Positions 21,046 to 31,079 are shown, numbered from the stretch's first letter. The stretch is 64,000 nucleotides of DNA from G963665185 sp963665185 (GCA_963665185.2 CAXXPO010000005.1:1-64000), one strand, 5' to 3'. Notes: generated by a model from the sequence alone, not told the origin. Numbers and translations are program-made.

Positions 21046-21693
21046 TCAACCTCCTATTCCTATGAGCAAGGTCTTACCCCCCTGATCAAGACAGCGCAAG
21101 CCGAAGGTCGGGAAAAGCGCGGTCAGCGGCCTGCCGAAAAAAAAGGACAAAACCTGTTCCGGGGCCCGGGTCGCGCTTTGGACTTTTTCCCGCACGGCCT
21201 TGTCATAGCCATGCATGGCCAGAAGCTGGTCGTAAGCGTCCTTGTCCCTTCCCGACTTGTGAACCCGGCCAGCCAGGAGGGCCAGTTGTTCCAGGTCGCA
21301 TTCCCGTTCGTGGTCGGCCATGAGTTCGGCCATGGCGCTGCCGGGCGCGACAAGGTCCAGCCGGGTGATGCGTTCCGCGGCGTACATGGCGGCCAGCTTT
21401 TCCGTTTCTTCGCAGTCCAGGGCGCGGCATTCGGCGGGGCGGTTTTCGTGGATGGAACATTCGCCGGGACGGTAGAAGAGGCAGGCGGCCTTCCTGCCGG
21501 GCGAGGCGATTTTCACCAGCTCGCGGGCCAGGGGCATGACCTTGTCCTTGATCTGGTCGTATAAAAGTTCGCCTTTGCGGTGGGTGACGCAATGGGCCAT
21601 GGTCAGCACGCCCTGCCTGAACAGTGGCAGATCCTGGCGGTGCAGGGCGGGGCCGCCTTTTTCGCAGCATGTGCCGCAGCGTTTGCAGTTCAT
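21046..21693 (-). CDS. YkgJ-family cysteine-cluster protein
   Basis: 215 residues. The N-terminal cluster NCKRCGTCC (Cys3, 6, 9, 10) plus later LFYRPGECSIHENRPAECRALDC match the YkgJ/zinc- or iron-chelating CxxCxxCC family, whose biochemical role is unknown. The ATG shares one base with the stop of the kinase gene (TAATG) and has AGGAA six bases upstream, so it is translationally coupled to the kinase. The second half is helical with no known domain. A metal- or Fe-S-binding partner of the kinase is possible but only inferred from the coupling. Confidence 0.85.
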   Translation of the reverse strand: MNCKRCGTCCEKGGPALHRQDLPLFRQGVLTMAHCVTHRKGELLYDQIKDKVMPLARELVKIASPGRKAACLFYRPGECSIHENRPAECRALDCEETEKLAAMYAAERITRLDLVAPGSAMAELMADHERECDLEQLALLAGRVHKSGRDKDAYDQLLAMHGYDKAVREKVQSATRAPEQVLSFFFGRPLTALFPTFGLRCLDQGGKTLLIGIGG

Positions 21694-23147
21694 TAAAAAT
21701 TCCTGTCTGAAGTTGGATAAGGGAAGTGTCTTTTTTCCTGCGGACATTCGGAACGGCCGCACACGGCACGGACATGCAGGCCGCAGGTATGGTCCTGGGC
21801 AAAGACGAATCCCAGCCGCGTGTCCACACACCAGGAGGAGACATACGTACAACGATCCGCGCTCCAGAGCCAGCGCCCCCTGCGGCTGAAGACGTCGGCC
21901 AGGCAGTAGTCGCGTTGCTCTGCCGGCGGACGCAGGATGGTTGTCAGCTCGTCCGCCGTGGGCAGCCGCCAGGCGGAGTATCCTGCATGGTGCGTCGTGT
22001 TGAGATGGGCAATATACTCCTGCGCGGCCTGCCGGTCCAGGGGGTAGTCGGATTCGTCGCGTTGCCAGACCAGGCCGGTGGCCGCGTCCCGGACCGTGGT
22101 GCCCATGCCGCCCGCTGTTCCGGGCAGGATGGAAAACGTCTCCCGCGCCGGGTTGCGGGGCCGCCACAGATTGTCCACGCAGAGCACGTCGCGGGCGGAG
22201 GAGGCCCGGACCTTGAGGGGGGTGTGGCGGGGCCGGGCAAAACAGGACCGGGAAGCACCGGAGGCGGCCGAGGGTTCTGCCTCCTGCTCCACAAACGTGC
22301 AGGCGGTGTCAAGGTCCCTGCGCCAGCGACGCATGGCGTCGGCCAATCCCTCGCGCATGGCCGCGGCATGGGCGAAACGCCTGTCCGGCTCGGGCTGGAC
22401 CGCGCGCACCAGGAATTCGTCCCAATGCGTGCCCAGAGCCGGGTTGAGGGAGGAGGGCGGCGGGCCGTTTTCCGGGGCCTTTCCGGGCGTTTCGTGTGGC
22501 AGCCCTCCGGTGAGCATGCGCCATATGAGGATGCCGCAGGAAAACAGGTCGGCCCGGTGGTCCGCGGTCTGCGGATCGTCTTCCTGTTCCGGGGCGGTGT
22601 AGAAGGGCGTGCCCACCTTGATGCTGCCGGGGTTGTTCCAGATCTCCCCGCGCAGGGCGGACAGGCCGAAGTCGATGAGGTGGGCCGTGTCGTGTCCGGA
22701 AACCATGACGTTGAACGGTTTTACGTCGCGGTGCAGGAAACCGGCATGGTGCATGCGCTGCAGGGCGGACAGGATCTGCCCGGCATAGCTGGCGGCCGTG
22801 TCCACGGGCAGGATGCGGGTGGGCTGTTCCGACTCGGAGGCTTCCCCCATGAGCAGGCCGAGGTTCATGCACCAATACTGCATGGTGTAGTACGGGCGGT
22901 TCTTGTCGTCGCGGCCGCAATCCAGAATCTGGGCAATGTGTGGATGGTCGAACGAGGCCATGGCCCGGACTTCGGCCAGAAAGCGTTTTTCCACTTCCCT
23001 TCTTCCGAGCACGGCTTCCAGGGTTTCGTCGGGCCGGAGCAGCTTGAGCGCCACGATGCGTCCAGCCATGGGCAGGACGGCCTTGTATACGCGGCCCATG
23101 CCGCCTTTGCCCAGCAATCCGATGATTTTGTATTTTCCGATGCGCAT
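21693..23147 (-). CDS. Hanks-type Ser/Thr protein kinase with C-terminal Lcl/DUF1566-like domain
   Basis: 484 residues. The kinase domain (1 to about 265) has the glycine loop GKGGMGRVYKA, VALKLL, HRDVKPFNV, DFGLSAL and GTPFYTAPEQ, so all catalytic residues are present. The C-terminal 140 residues (TGLVWQRDES to GWRLPT-like AWRLPTADEL) match the Lcl/DUF1566 domain seen in formylglycine- and lectin-like proteins. No membrane segment separates them, so the whole protein appears cytosolic, unlike receptor kinases. The ATG follows the phosphoesterase stop by two bases. A GTG three codons upstream is an alternative. Confidence 0.9.
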   Translation of the reverse strand: MRIGKYKIIGLLGKGGMGRVYKAVLPMAGRIVALKLLRPDETLEAVLGRREVEKRFLAEVRAMASFDHPHIAQILDCGRDDKNRPYYTMQYWCMNLGLLMGEASESEQPTRILPVDTAASYAGQILSALQRMHHAGFLHRDVKPFNVMVSGHDTAHLIDFGLSALRGEIWNNPGSIKVGTPFYTAPEQEDDPQTADHRADLFSCGILIWRMLTGGLPHETPGKAPENGPPPSSLNPALGTHWDEFLVRAVQPEPDRRFAHAAAMREGLADAMRRWRRDLDTACTFVEQEAEPSAASGASRSCFARPRHTPLKVRASSARDVLCVDNLWRPRNPARETFSILPGTAGGMGTTVRDAATGLVWQRDESDYPLDRQAAQEYIAHLNTTHHAGYSAWRLPTADELTTILRPPAEQRDYCLADVFSRRGRWLWSADRCTYVSSWCVDTRLGFVFAQDHTCGLHVRAVCGRSECPQEKRHFPYPTSDRNF

Positions 23148-23149
23148 GG

Positions 23150-23875
23150 CTACCACAGCCGGTCGGCATAGCGCCTGGGTTGTCCAACCTCCTCCATGCG
23201 CCGTACCGTGGCCGCGATGTCGTAAGGGATGAAGCGGGCCTGGACGGTGTCCTCGTTTTCGTCCCAGATGACGTACTTGGCGCGGTTGTCGCCGTCGCGC
23301 GGCTGGCCCACGCTTCCGGCGTTGACGATGTAGCGCAGGTCGGGCTGCAGGCGGACGATGGTCTGTTCCAGGTTCCGGCGTGTGGCTTTTTTTCCGTCAA
23401 AGCTGGCCAGCCGCAGTTCGTGGGTATGGCCCACAAAGCAGATCCGTTCGGGGTAGCGCCGGAAAACCGCGGGCAGTTCGTCATTGCCGCACAGAAAGAA
23501 ATAGTTGTTGTAGGACTCCGGGGGCATGCCGTGCACGAAACGGCAGCCGTGGCGGACGATGAACAGGGGCATCCGTCGCATGGCGGCCAGGCCCTGGTCT
23601 GAAACCATGTCGCGTGTCCGGGTTATGGTCTGGGCCGCATTGGGGTTGAACCCGCCCAGGTCGGGCCAGGCCAGCACCCCGAGTTCGTGGTTGCCCGTCA
23701 CCGAGGTGATGTCCCGTTTCTCCAGAAGGTCGAGCACGGCCTGCGGGTCCGGGCCGTAGCCCACGTTGTCGCCCAGGCAGACGATGTCGTCCACGTCCTG
23801 CTGGTCCAGATCGTCCAATATTTGTCGAAAGGCTTCCAGGTTGGCGTGGATGTCGGAGATAACGGCCAGACGCAT
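23150..23875 (-). CDS. Calcineurin-like metallophosphoesterase
   Basis: 241 residues from an ATG with AAGGAA six bases upstream. The metal-binding motifs are in order: SDIHAN, GDNVGYGP, GNHE and VGHTH with a preceding C-terminal His. The family includes PrpE-like protein phosphatases, Ap4A hydrolases and YfcE-type phosphodiesterases; this one is closest in size to the YfcE/MJ0936 group. It is the first gene of a three-gene operon with a Ser/Thr kinase and a YkgJ protein, so it could be the opposing phosphatase. That role is inferred from position only. Confidence 0.88.
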   Translation of the reverse strand: MRLAVISDIHANLEAFRQILDDLDQQDVDDIVCLGDNVGYGPDPQAVLDLLEKRDITSVTGNHELGVLAWPDLGGFNPNAAQTITRTRDMVSDQGLAAMRRMPLFIVRHGCRFVHGMPPESYNNYFFLCGNDELPAVFRRYPERICFVGHTHELRLASFDGKKATRRNLEQTIVRLQPDLRYIVNAGSVGQPRDGDNRAKYVIWDENEDTVQARFIPYDIAATVRRMEEVGQPRRYADRLW

Positions 23876-24193
23876 GCAGGTTCCTTTGTGATGTGTGCAC
23901 CTTATTTTCAATAAGGCCAAAACGTTTCAAAATATCCTTTTCCGACTCTGAGTGTTGTTCAAAAATGTGGGAGTGCCAGGCGCATATATGCTTTTTAATG
24001 ATGTGTGCGCAATGTTTTGAACAACGCCAAAAGCAGATTGATTACAAAGTGCAATCTGCCAGGCTGTTGAGAAAGGTTTGAGAGCAAGGCGCAAGAAAAA
24101 TTCAAGGACGACGCGTATTTTTTTATACGCGAGGGTTTGAATTTTGTAAGGCAACGCAGCTATCGGGCCTTTCTCGGCAGTCTGAATACGCCC
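23876..24193. other. Gene-free spacer with nested inverted repeats
   Basis: TTGTTCAAAA (23955-23964) pairs with TTTTGAACAA (24015-24024). GCAGATTG (24033-24040) pairs with CAATCTGC. The CAGGCTGTTGA element follows at 24060. No reading frame of interest is seen. Both neighbouring genes are transcribed leftward. Confidence 0.6.
24060..24184. repeat. CAGGCTGTTGA intergenic inverted-repeat element
   Basis: The left end CAGGCTGTTGAGAAAGG and the right end CCTTTCTCGGCAGTCTG are imperfect inverted repeats. The centre has ACGCGTAT, seven T, then ATACGCG, a hairpin. The related copy is at 20873-20996. It resembles a MITE or REP-like palindromic unit. Confidence 0.55.
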
Positions 24194-25573
<1,380 letters not shown>

Positions 25574-25668
25574 GGGCACTCCTTGTCCGAACCTTGTCCG
25601 GCACTGCCTGGAAAAACGGAGAATCCCGACCGGGCGATGGTGCGTCCGGTCGGGCGATGTGCAACTTC

Positions 25669-26520
25669 CTATGCCCTGCCGGCCATGCGGCGCAGGCGTT
25701 CTATCCGGTCGGAAATGGGCGGATGTGTGCTGAACCAGCGGGCCACGCTCTGCCCGGAAAACGGATTGACGATGAACATGTTTTCCGTGGCAGGGTTGGC
25801 CTGCATGGGAATCTGGCGGGAGTAGGAATCCAGCTTGTTCAGGGCGCCGGCCAGGGCCATGGGCTGTCCCGAGATGCGTGCTCCGGTTTCGTCGGCCAGA
25901 TACTCGCGGGAGCGGGAAATGGCCATCTGGATGAGCATGGCCGCCATGGGCGCGAAAATGGCCAGGGCCAGGGCCGCCCATGGGCTGCCGCCTTCCTCGC
26001 TGTCCCGGCTCAGGCCGCCGAACAGGGCGCCCCATTTGATGATGTTGGAAACCACCATGATGACCCCGGCAAGCACTGCGGCAACGGTCTGGATGAGAAT
26101 GTCGCGGTTGGTGATGTGTCCCAGCTCGTGGGCCAGGACGCCGCGCAGTTCTTCGGGGCTGAGCAGGCGCATGATGCCTTCGGTTACGGCCACGGCCGCG
26201 TTTTGCGGATTGCGCCCGGTGGCGAAGGCGTTGGGAGCCTCCTGGGGAACGATGTAGATTTTGGGCTTGGGAATGCCCGCGTTGGCCGCAAGTTCCTCGA
26301 CCATGGCGTGCAGGCCGGGGGCATCGCCCCTTGAAAGTTCCCGGGCCTTGTACATGGCCAGGACGATCTTGTCCGAGTACCAGTAGCTGCCCAGGTTCAT
26401 GGCCAGGGCAATGACGAATCCGATGACAAGTCCGCTGCGGCCTCCGGCCGCCTGCCCGATAAGCAGGACAACGGCCGTGAGCAGGCCGAGCAGAAGCGCT
26501 GTCTTTATTTGGCTGGTCAT
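25669..26520 (-). CDS. htpX: Membrane zinc metalloprotease HtpX
   Basis: 283 residues, the usual length. Two hydrophobic segments lie at the N-terminus and two more after the active site. The M48 motif HELGH, followed by ITNRD, supplies the zinc ligands, and the downstream Glu is in SREYLADETGA. HtpX removes damaged inner-membrane proteins, in cooperation with FtsH in E. coli. GGAG lies about eight bases upstream of the ATG. It lies between hsp20 and htrA on the same strand. Confidence 0.96.
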   Translation of the reverse strand: MTSQIKTALLLGLLTAVVLLIGQAAGGRSGLVIGFVIALAMNLGSYWYSDKIVLAMYKARELSRGDAPGLHAMVEELAANAGIPKPKIYIVPQEAPNAFATGRNPQNAAVAVTEGIMRLLSPEELRGVLAHELGHITNRDILIQTVAAVLAGVIMVVSNIIKWGALFGGLSRDSEEGGSPWAALALAIFAPMAAMLIQMAISRSREYLADETGARISGQPMALAGALNKLDSYSRQIPMQANPATENMFIVNPFSGQSVARWFSTHPPISDRIERLRRMAGRA

Positions 26521-26546
26521 ATGCGCGACTCCGTTATGTTGTGTGC

Positions 26547-26990
26547 TCAGGTGGTTTTAATGGGGATGCGGCGGTTTGTTTCACACGGGGCCTTTTTGGG
26601 GATGACGATGGTCATCAGGCCGTCCTTGAGCGTGGCGGTTATGGCCGCGGTATCGGCCGTGGGCGGCAGGGGGAAACGTCGGGAAAATTTGCCGTTCCCC
26701 CGTTCCAGAGCGTGATAGGCCGCTCCCTGCAGGTTTTTTTCAAAACGGCGCAGACCGAACACCATGATTTCCCGCTGCTTGGCTTCCACGGTCACGTCTT
26801 CCAGGTTCAGACCCGGAAGCTCGATCTGAAGAATCAAGGCCTGTACCGTTTCGAAAATATCCGCCACGGGCCTCCAACTGGCCCGCTCCCCGCATTGCGG
26901 GGGAGGGGCGTCGTCGTGTGCCAGTCCGCTGTCCAGTCTGTCCGGCGTGGCAAGATGCTCTGTCCATGGGTTCCAGTTTCTTTTGCCCAT
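26547..26990 (-). CDS. Small heat-shock protein, Hsp20/alpha-crystallin family
   Basis: 147 residues from the ATG of MGKRN, with GGAG six bases upstream. The alpha-crystallin domain covers about 42-140: DIFETVQALILQIELPGL starts it, and LKDGLMTIVIPK holds the conserved A-x-x-n-GxL-like signature as ATLKDGLM. An IPI tail motif (RRIPIKTT) closes the protein, as needed for oligomer assembly. It is an ATP-independent holdase. It starts the hsp20-htpX-htrA leftward group and is divergent from the phosphofructokinase gene. Confidence 0.92.
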   Translation of the reverse strand: MGKRNWNPWTEHLATPDRLDSGLAHDDAPPPQCGERASWRPVADIFETVQALILQIELPGLNLEDVTVEAKQREIMVFGLRRFEKNLQGAAYHALERGNGKFSRRFPLPPTADTAAITATLKDGLMTIVIPKKAPCETNRRIPIKTT

Positions 26991-27162
26991 ATGGTCTCCG
27001 GCGTGTATCACGAAAGCGAAACATCATGCGGTTAAAAATACTCTATGAAAGGCAAGCTAATGCATTCCCGCCGTCAGTCAATGCCATCCTGCCCTTGATT
27101 TTATGGGGTGGGGCGGGGTACACCAAGTCGTACTCGGAAATCCGTTACGAGAGGAGCGCTTC

Positions 27163-28485
27163 ATGTCCCAGGAAATGACCTGTATAGAACCGGCTGATCC
27201 GCCAAAGGATACGACCATTCCCACGCTTGGTCCGGCCAAGGTGGAAAGTTCCCTCAAGGCGGGAAATTTTGCCGACGACGACAACAGGATTTTTATTTAC
27301 GTCAGCCAGAAGGATATGGAAAGCAAGCAGCACCGAAACGCTTTCCTGGAACCGGCAGGGCCGCGTGAACATATATATTTCGACCCGTCCAAGACCAAGT
27401 GCGCCATTGTCACCTGCGGCGGTCTCTGCCCCGGCATCAACGACGTCATTCGGTCCATCGTGCTGGAAGCACACTACAACTACAACGTAGCGGAAATTCT
27501 CGGCATCCGCTACGGCCTGGAAGGGTTCATCGAGTCCTACGGCCACGAACCCATGCTGCTCACGCCCGAAGCCGTCACAGATATTCACGAGTTCGGCGGC
27601 ACCATCCTGGGGACCTCGCGCGGACCGCAATCCCTGGAAGCCATTGTGGATTTCCTGGAGCGCCGCAGCATCAGCGTCCTGTTCGTCATCGGCGGGGACG
27701 GCACCATGAAGGCGGCCAAGGCCATCATGGACGAGATCACCACCCGCGGGGTCAAGATTTCCGTCATCGGAATTCCCAAGACCATTGACAACGACATCCA
27801 TTTCGTATCCCAGACCTTCGGCTTCGACACGGCCGTGGAAAAAGTCACCGAGGCCATCCGCTGCGCCCATACCGAGGCCCTGGGCGCGCCCAACGGCATC
27901 GGCATGGTCAAGGTCATGGGACGCGAATCGGGCTTCATCGCGGCCCAGGCCTCCCTTGCCCTGCGGGACGTGGATTTTGTGCTGGTCCCGGAGCAGCCCT
28001 TTCATCTTGAAGGCGACGGCGGTCTGCTCAAGGCCATGTACCGCCGCCTCAAGAAGCGCCAGCATGCGGTCGTGGTGGTCGCCGAGGGCGCGGGCCAGGA
28101 CCTGCTGCGCAAGGAAAACGACACCGACGCTTCCGGCAACGTGCATCTGGGCGACATCTGCGGCCTGCTGCGGCAGGAGATGGACCGCTATCTCACGGAG
28201 CAGGGCATGGACTACACCCTCAAGTTCATCGACCCCAGCTACATCATCCGTTCCATTCCGGCCAACTCCAACGACCGCATCTACTGCGGGTTTCTCGGGC
28301 AGAACGCGGTGCATGCGGGCATGGCCGGAAAAACCGGCATGATCGTCAGCAAGTGGAACGGACATTACGTGCACATGCCCCTGTCTTTGGTGATCACCCA
28401 GCGCAAGCGCATCAACATCTGCTCCAACTACTGGCGCAGTGTGCTCGAATCCACGGGGCAGCTCGTGTATTTCGAGGCAAAATAA
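27163..28485 (+). CDS. 6-phosphofructokinase, clade with GGDGT and PKTIDND motifs
   Basis: 440 residues from the ATG with GAGGAG eight bases upstream. Phosphorylates fructose 6-phosphate in glycolysis. The catalytic motif is IPKTIDNDI and the substrate motif MGRESGFIA. The nucleotide site reads GGDGT: Gly where ATP enzymes have Gly and pyrophosphate enzymes have Asp, while Lys before TIDND is the residue usual in pyrophosphate enzymes. This mixed pair is known in ATP-dependent long PFKs such as those of trypanosomes. ATP is therefore the likelier donor, but this is an inference. A terminator follows. Confidence 0.93.
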   Translation: MSQEMTCIEPADPPKDTTIPTLGPAKVESSLKAGNFADDDNRIFIYVSQKDMESKQHRNAFLEPAGPREHIYFDPSKTKCAIVTCGGLCPGINDVIRSIVLEAHYNYNVAEILGIRYGLEGFIESYGHEPMLLTPEAVTDIHEFGGTILGTSRGPQSLEAIVDFLERRSISVLFVIGGDGTMKAAKAIMDEITTRGVKISVIGIPKTIDNDIHFVSQTFGFDTAVEKVTEAIRCAHTEALGAPNGIGMVKVMGRESGFIAAQASLALRDVDFVLVPEQPFHLEGDGGLLKAMYRRLKKRQHAVVVVAEGAGQDLLRKENDTDASGNVHLGDICGLLRQEMDRYLTEQGMDYTLKFIDPSYIIRSIPANSNDRIYCGFLGQNAVHAGMAGKTGMIVSKWNGHYVHMPLSLVITQRKRINICSNYWRSVLESTGQLVYFEAK

Positions 28486-28512
28486 CCACCTGTTTCCGCA
28501 TCCGCATGCGAG

Positions 28513-28544
28513 CGCCCGCCGGGAGACTCCGGCGGGCGTTTTTT
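28513..28544 (+). terminator. Rho-independent terminator after the phosphofructokinase gene
   Basis: CGCCCGCCGG and CCGGCGGGCG pair perfectly over ten bases around a GAGACT loop. Six T follow at 28539-28544. Confidence 0.93.
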
Positions 28545-28617
28545 CGTTCCGTTGCCTTTGGCGGAGCGCTTGCGTACAGTGCCCCCGCTGGAAGACCCGC
28601 CACATATGGAGGAAAAT

Positions 28618-29700
28618 ATGTCGGAAAAAATAGACCGGGAAAAATTCAATCAGACCCTTGCGTCCGTTCGGCCGGTGGACAGGAATCTGGCCGCCGCCGC
28701 CAAGACGCATCTCGACGGCCTGACCAAACCTCCGGGAAGCCTTGGACGGTTGGAAGAGCTGGCCACGCGCATGTATATGATCCAGGAATCTCGGGAACTC
28801 GCCCCCTATCCGGCCAGGATGTACACCATAGCCGGGGACCACGGCGTCTGCGCCGAAGGGGTCAGCCCCTTTCCCCAGGAGGTTACCCGCCAGATGGTGC
28901 TCAACTTCGCCAACGGCGGGGCGGGCATCAACGTCCTGACCCGCATCGGCGGCATCGACCTCAAGGTGGTGGACGCCGAAACCTGCGGCGGGAAGTTTCC
29001 CGAACATCCCGACATCATACAGCGCAAGGTCCGGCCCGGCACGGACAGCATCGCCCAAGGCCCGGCCATGTCCTGCAAGGACTGCCTCAAGGCCCTGTGT
29101 CTGGGTATCGACCTTGCCGACGAAGCCCATGAAGCTGGCTACCGTTCCCTGGGAACCGGAGAAATGGGAATTTCCAACACCACGCCCAGCACGGCCCTGT
29201 TTTGCGCCTTTCTGGGCTGCGATCCGGTCGCCATCACCGGCCCAGGAGCCGGACTCAAGGCCGAAGCCGTCCGGCACAAGGCCGGCGTTGTTGCCAGGGC
29301 ACTGGAAGTCAACAGTCGGGCCGTGCAGTCCAAAGACCCCCTGCAAATCCTTGCCGCCCTGGGCGGGCTGGAAATAGCCGCGCTTGCCGGGCTTATCCTG
29401 GGCGGTGCGGCCAACCGCATGCCCGTTGCCGTGGACGGATTCATCTCCACTGCCGCCTTCATCACGGCCCGCGCCTTCTGCCCGGACGTGATGGACTATT
29501 GTTTCATCAGCCACCAATCCGCAGAACCGGGCTACAGCGCCATCACCAGCGCCGTAGGACAGCGTCCCCTGCTGGACCTGGATTTCCGCCTGGGCGAAGG
29601 CACGGGCGCGGCCATCGCGCTTTATCTGCTCAAGTGCGCCGCCGGCATCTGGAACGATATGGCATCCTTTGCAGATGCTGGGGTGAGTACGGAAGAATAA
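28618..29700 (+). CDS. cobT: Nicotinate-nucleotide:dimethylbenzimidazole phosphoribosyltransferase
   Basis: 360 residues. Activates the lower ligand base of cobalamin by forming alpha-ribazole phosphate. LTKPPGSLGRLE near the N-terminus, AGDHGVCAEGVSPFPQEVT, the LGTGEMGISNTTPS motif and the C-terminal LGEGTGAA (catalytic Glu region) are all present. GGAGG lies six bases before the chosen ATG; 22 more upstream codons are open but have no such site. No cobalamin riboswitch is visible upstream. The neighbours are unrelated. Confidence 0.96.
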   Translation: MSEKIDREKFNQTLASVRPVDRNLAAAAKTHLDGLTKPPGSLGRLEELATRMYMIQESRELAPYPARMYTIAGDHGVCAEGVSPFPQEVTRQMVLNFANGGAGINVLTRIGGIDLKVVDAETCGGKFPEHPDIIQRKVRPGTDSIAQGPAMSCKDCLKALCLGIDLADEAHEAGYRSLGTGEMGISNTTPSTALFCAFLGCDPVAITGPGAGLKAEAVRHKAGVVARALEVNSRAVQSKDPLQILAALGGLEIAALAGLILGGAANRMPVAVDGFISTAAFITARAFCPDVMDYCFISHQSAEPGYSAITSAVGQRPLLDLDFRLGEGTGAAIALYLLKCAAGIWNDMASFADAGVSTEE

Positions 29701-29721
29701 AGAAAAAGATGCCTCCGGCGG

Positions 29722-29744
29722 CCGGGGGAGATGATCTCCCCCGG
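29722..29744 (+). terminator. Hairpin after cobT
   Basis: CCGGGGGAGAT (29722-29732) pairs perfectly with ATCTCCCCCGG (29734-29744). It is part of a GCCTCCGGCGGCC-type intergenic element also seen near 6295. No T-run follows. Confidence 0.55.
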
Positions 29745-29808
29745 GGCTCCACACTATTTGTGTGTGAGAAGGCCTTGATTATGTGAAAAATTGGCGTGCT
29801 GATTGGCT

Positions 29809-30978
29809 CTATCTAACCTTTGTAAGAAACTTTGAGAAAACCCAGCCGGAAATAGTTTTACCAATCAATTGGTCTTTGTAGCTAATCAAACACCATTTCT
29901 TTTTTATTTCTTCAACAATGATGATTGTATTTGGATACAGTATCCCGACGATGTGGGATTTTTTTTGAGGAAATCTTCTGACATTTAAGTGACTATTTAC
30001 TTTGACAATTCGTATGTCCAATAAATTTTTGTATTTTGATAAGCCCTCTCTAGCATCTTTTACTATTTCCCTATGTACTTCATTTTTAGGATAGAGAGAC
30101 TTATCTGTTTCGGCATGTGAGGAAGAATGGTCATAAATATAAGCTCCTGCTATAGAAACTAAAAGTGGTATTAGAATATTTTTTAATATAAACTCTGCTC
30201 CGTAAGCTAATGTCTCCTTTTTAAAATTCTTTTTAATATTATTTAAAATTCTGCATATTAATTCTTTATAATAAAAATTTTTTTCAATATCTAACTTGTG
30301 AAGATCATCATAAAAATCATCTAGGTTGATATTGTAAATTTCTGCTTTAATAAAATCACAGGCATCTAAAATACTATTTTGAGATAGTTTAGAATCGCTT
30401 AGTAATCCAGAATCTTCTGTTATTTTAAGGGCCAGGCTAACCACGTCATTATATAAATGTTCTTGATAGTTGAATAAGTCAGTTATATGATCTGGTATAA
30501 TACTGTTTATTTTGCTGTACCGGTCGTGATTTATTAGAAAGAATTCTTCTGCTGCTGAATAGGCTGACCTATAAGCGTCTAGCCTAAGCTCCTCGTGGAG
30601 GGAAATAGCCGCGCGAGCCTCCTGTTCCAAACGAGTTATTTCATCAAATTCTCTGTGTTTCTTGGCGATAGATTCAAAATATTGCAAATCAATATCTGTG
30701 GAACAGTGGGTGGGCGATGACATAGAATTGAAAGATGAGCTTTGATTAGTTATTGCCTCATAGCCCTTAGGTAGCCAAGATAGCGCAAGTTTTTTTGCTT
30801 TCTCTACCTCCGGAAGAATTGGCGGTAGATTCTCCAACCCTTCAAAAGCTATTTGTTTGATGCGTTCTTGTTCTTTTAAAAATGATTGGATGTAGGATGG
30901 AAGCGGAGGACCAAGCAAAGGATCTGGGGAATAATTGTCTGGGAATAAATCAGAGTAATTTTGATATTTTTTTGGCAA
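29809..30978 (-). CDS. AT-rich hypothetical protein with C-terminal SH3b domain
   Basis: 389 residues. The N-terminal 240 residues are hydrophilic and helical. One membrane segment (LIPLLVSIAGAYIY) is near residue 275. The last 65 residues look like a bacterial SH3 domain, with VNSHLNVRRFP and a closing GWVFSKFL. The topology suggests an extracytoplasmic SH3b domain on a cytosolic helical body. The start is uncertain: TTG at 30978 has no ribosome-binding site, whereas removing one base from an A7 run would join an ATG 15 bases upstream. The low GC, unlike its neighbours, suggests transfer. Function unknown. Confidence 0.6.
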   Translation of the reverse strand: MPKKYQNYSDLFPDNYSPDPLLGPPLPSYIQSFLKEQERIKQIAFEGLENLPPILPEVEKAKKLALSWLPKGYEAITNQSSSFNSMSSPTHCSTDIDLQYFESIAKKHREFDEITRLEQEARAAISLHEELRLDAYRSAYSAAEEFFLINHDRYSKINSIIPDHITDLFNYQEHLYNDVVSLALKITEDSGLLSDSKLSQNSILDACDFIKAEIYNINLDDFYDDLHKLDIEKNFYYKELICRILNNIKKNFKKETLAYGAEFILKNILIPLLVSIAGAYIYDHSSSHAETDKSLYPKNEVHREIVKDAREGLSKYKNLLDIRIVKVNSHLNVRRFPQKKSHIVGILYPNTIIIVEEIKKKWCLISYKDQLIGKTISGWVFSKFLTKVR

Positions 30979-31050
30979 GTGGGAGCCCCATTTTTAGGGT
31001 TTTAATGACAGGTATCAGGGGGTAGTCGAATTTGAACTATACGAAAACAG

Positions 31051-31079
31051 ATTATATTTGGAAAGCTGATGTCTAGCAA
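31051..31079 (-). promoter_or_regulatory. Sigma-70-type promoter for the SH3b protein gene
   Basis: On the minus strand TTGCTA (31079-31074) and TATAAT (31056-31051) are separated by exactly 17 bases. The expected transcript starts about 65 bases before the coding region. Confidence 0.65.

Noticed and set aside
24001..24184. A small protein gene in the 24.0-24.2 kb spacer
   Set aside because: The short open frames overlap the inverted-repeat element and lack ribosome-binding sites and family features.
28486..28617. Cobalamin riboswitch ahead of cobT
   Set aside because: The spacer is only about 130 bases, mostly the pfk terminator, with no B12-box sequence.
27145..29754. An 869-codon open frame on the minus strand opposite pfk and cobT
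   Set aside because: Both plus-strand genes are unmistakable. The opposite frame is a by-product of GC-rich codon use and has no recognisable domain.
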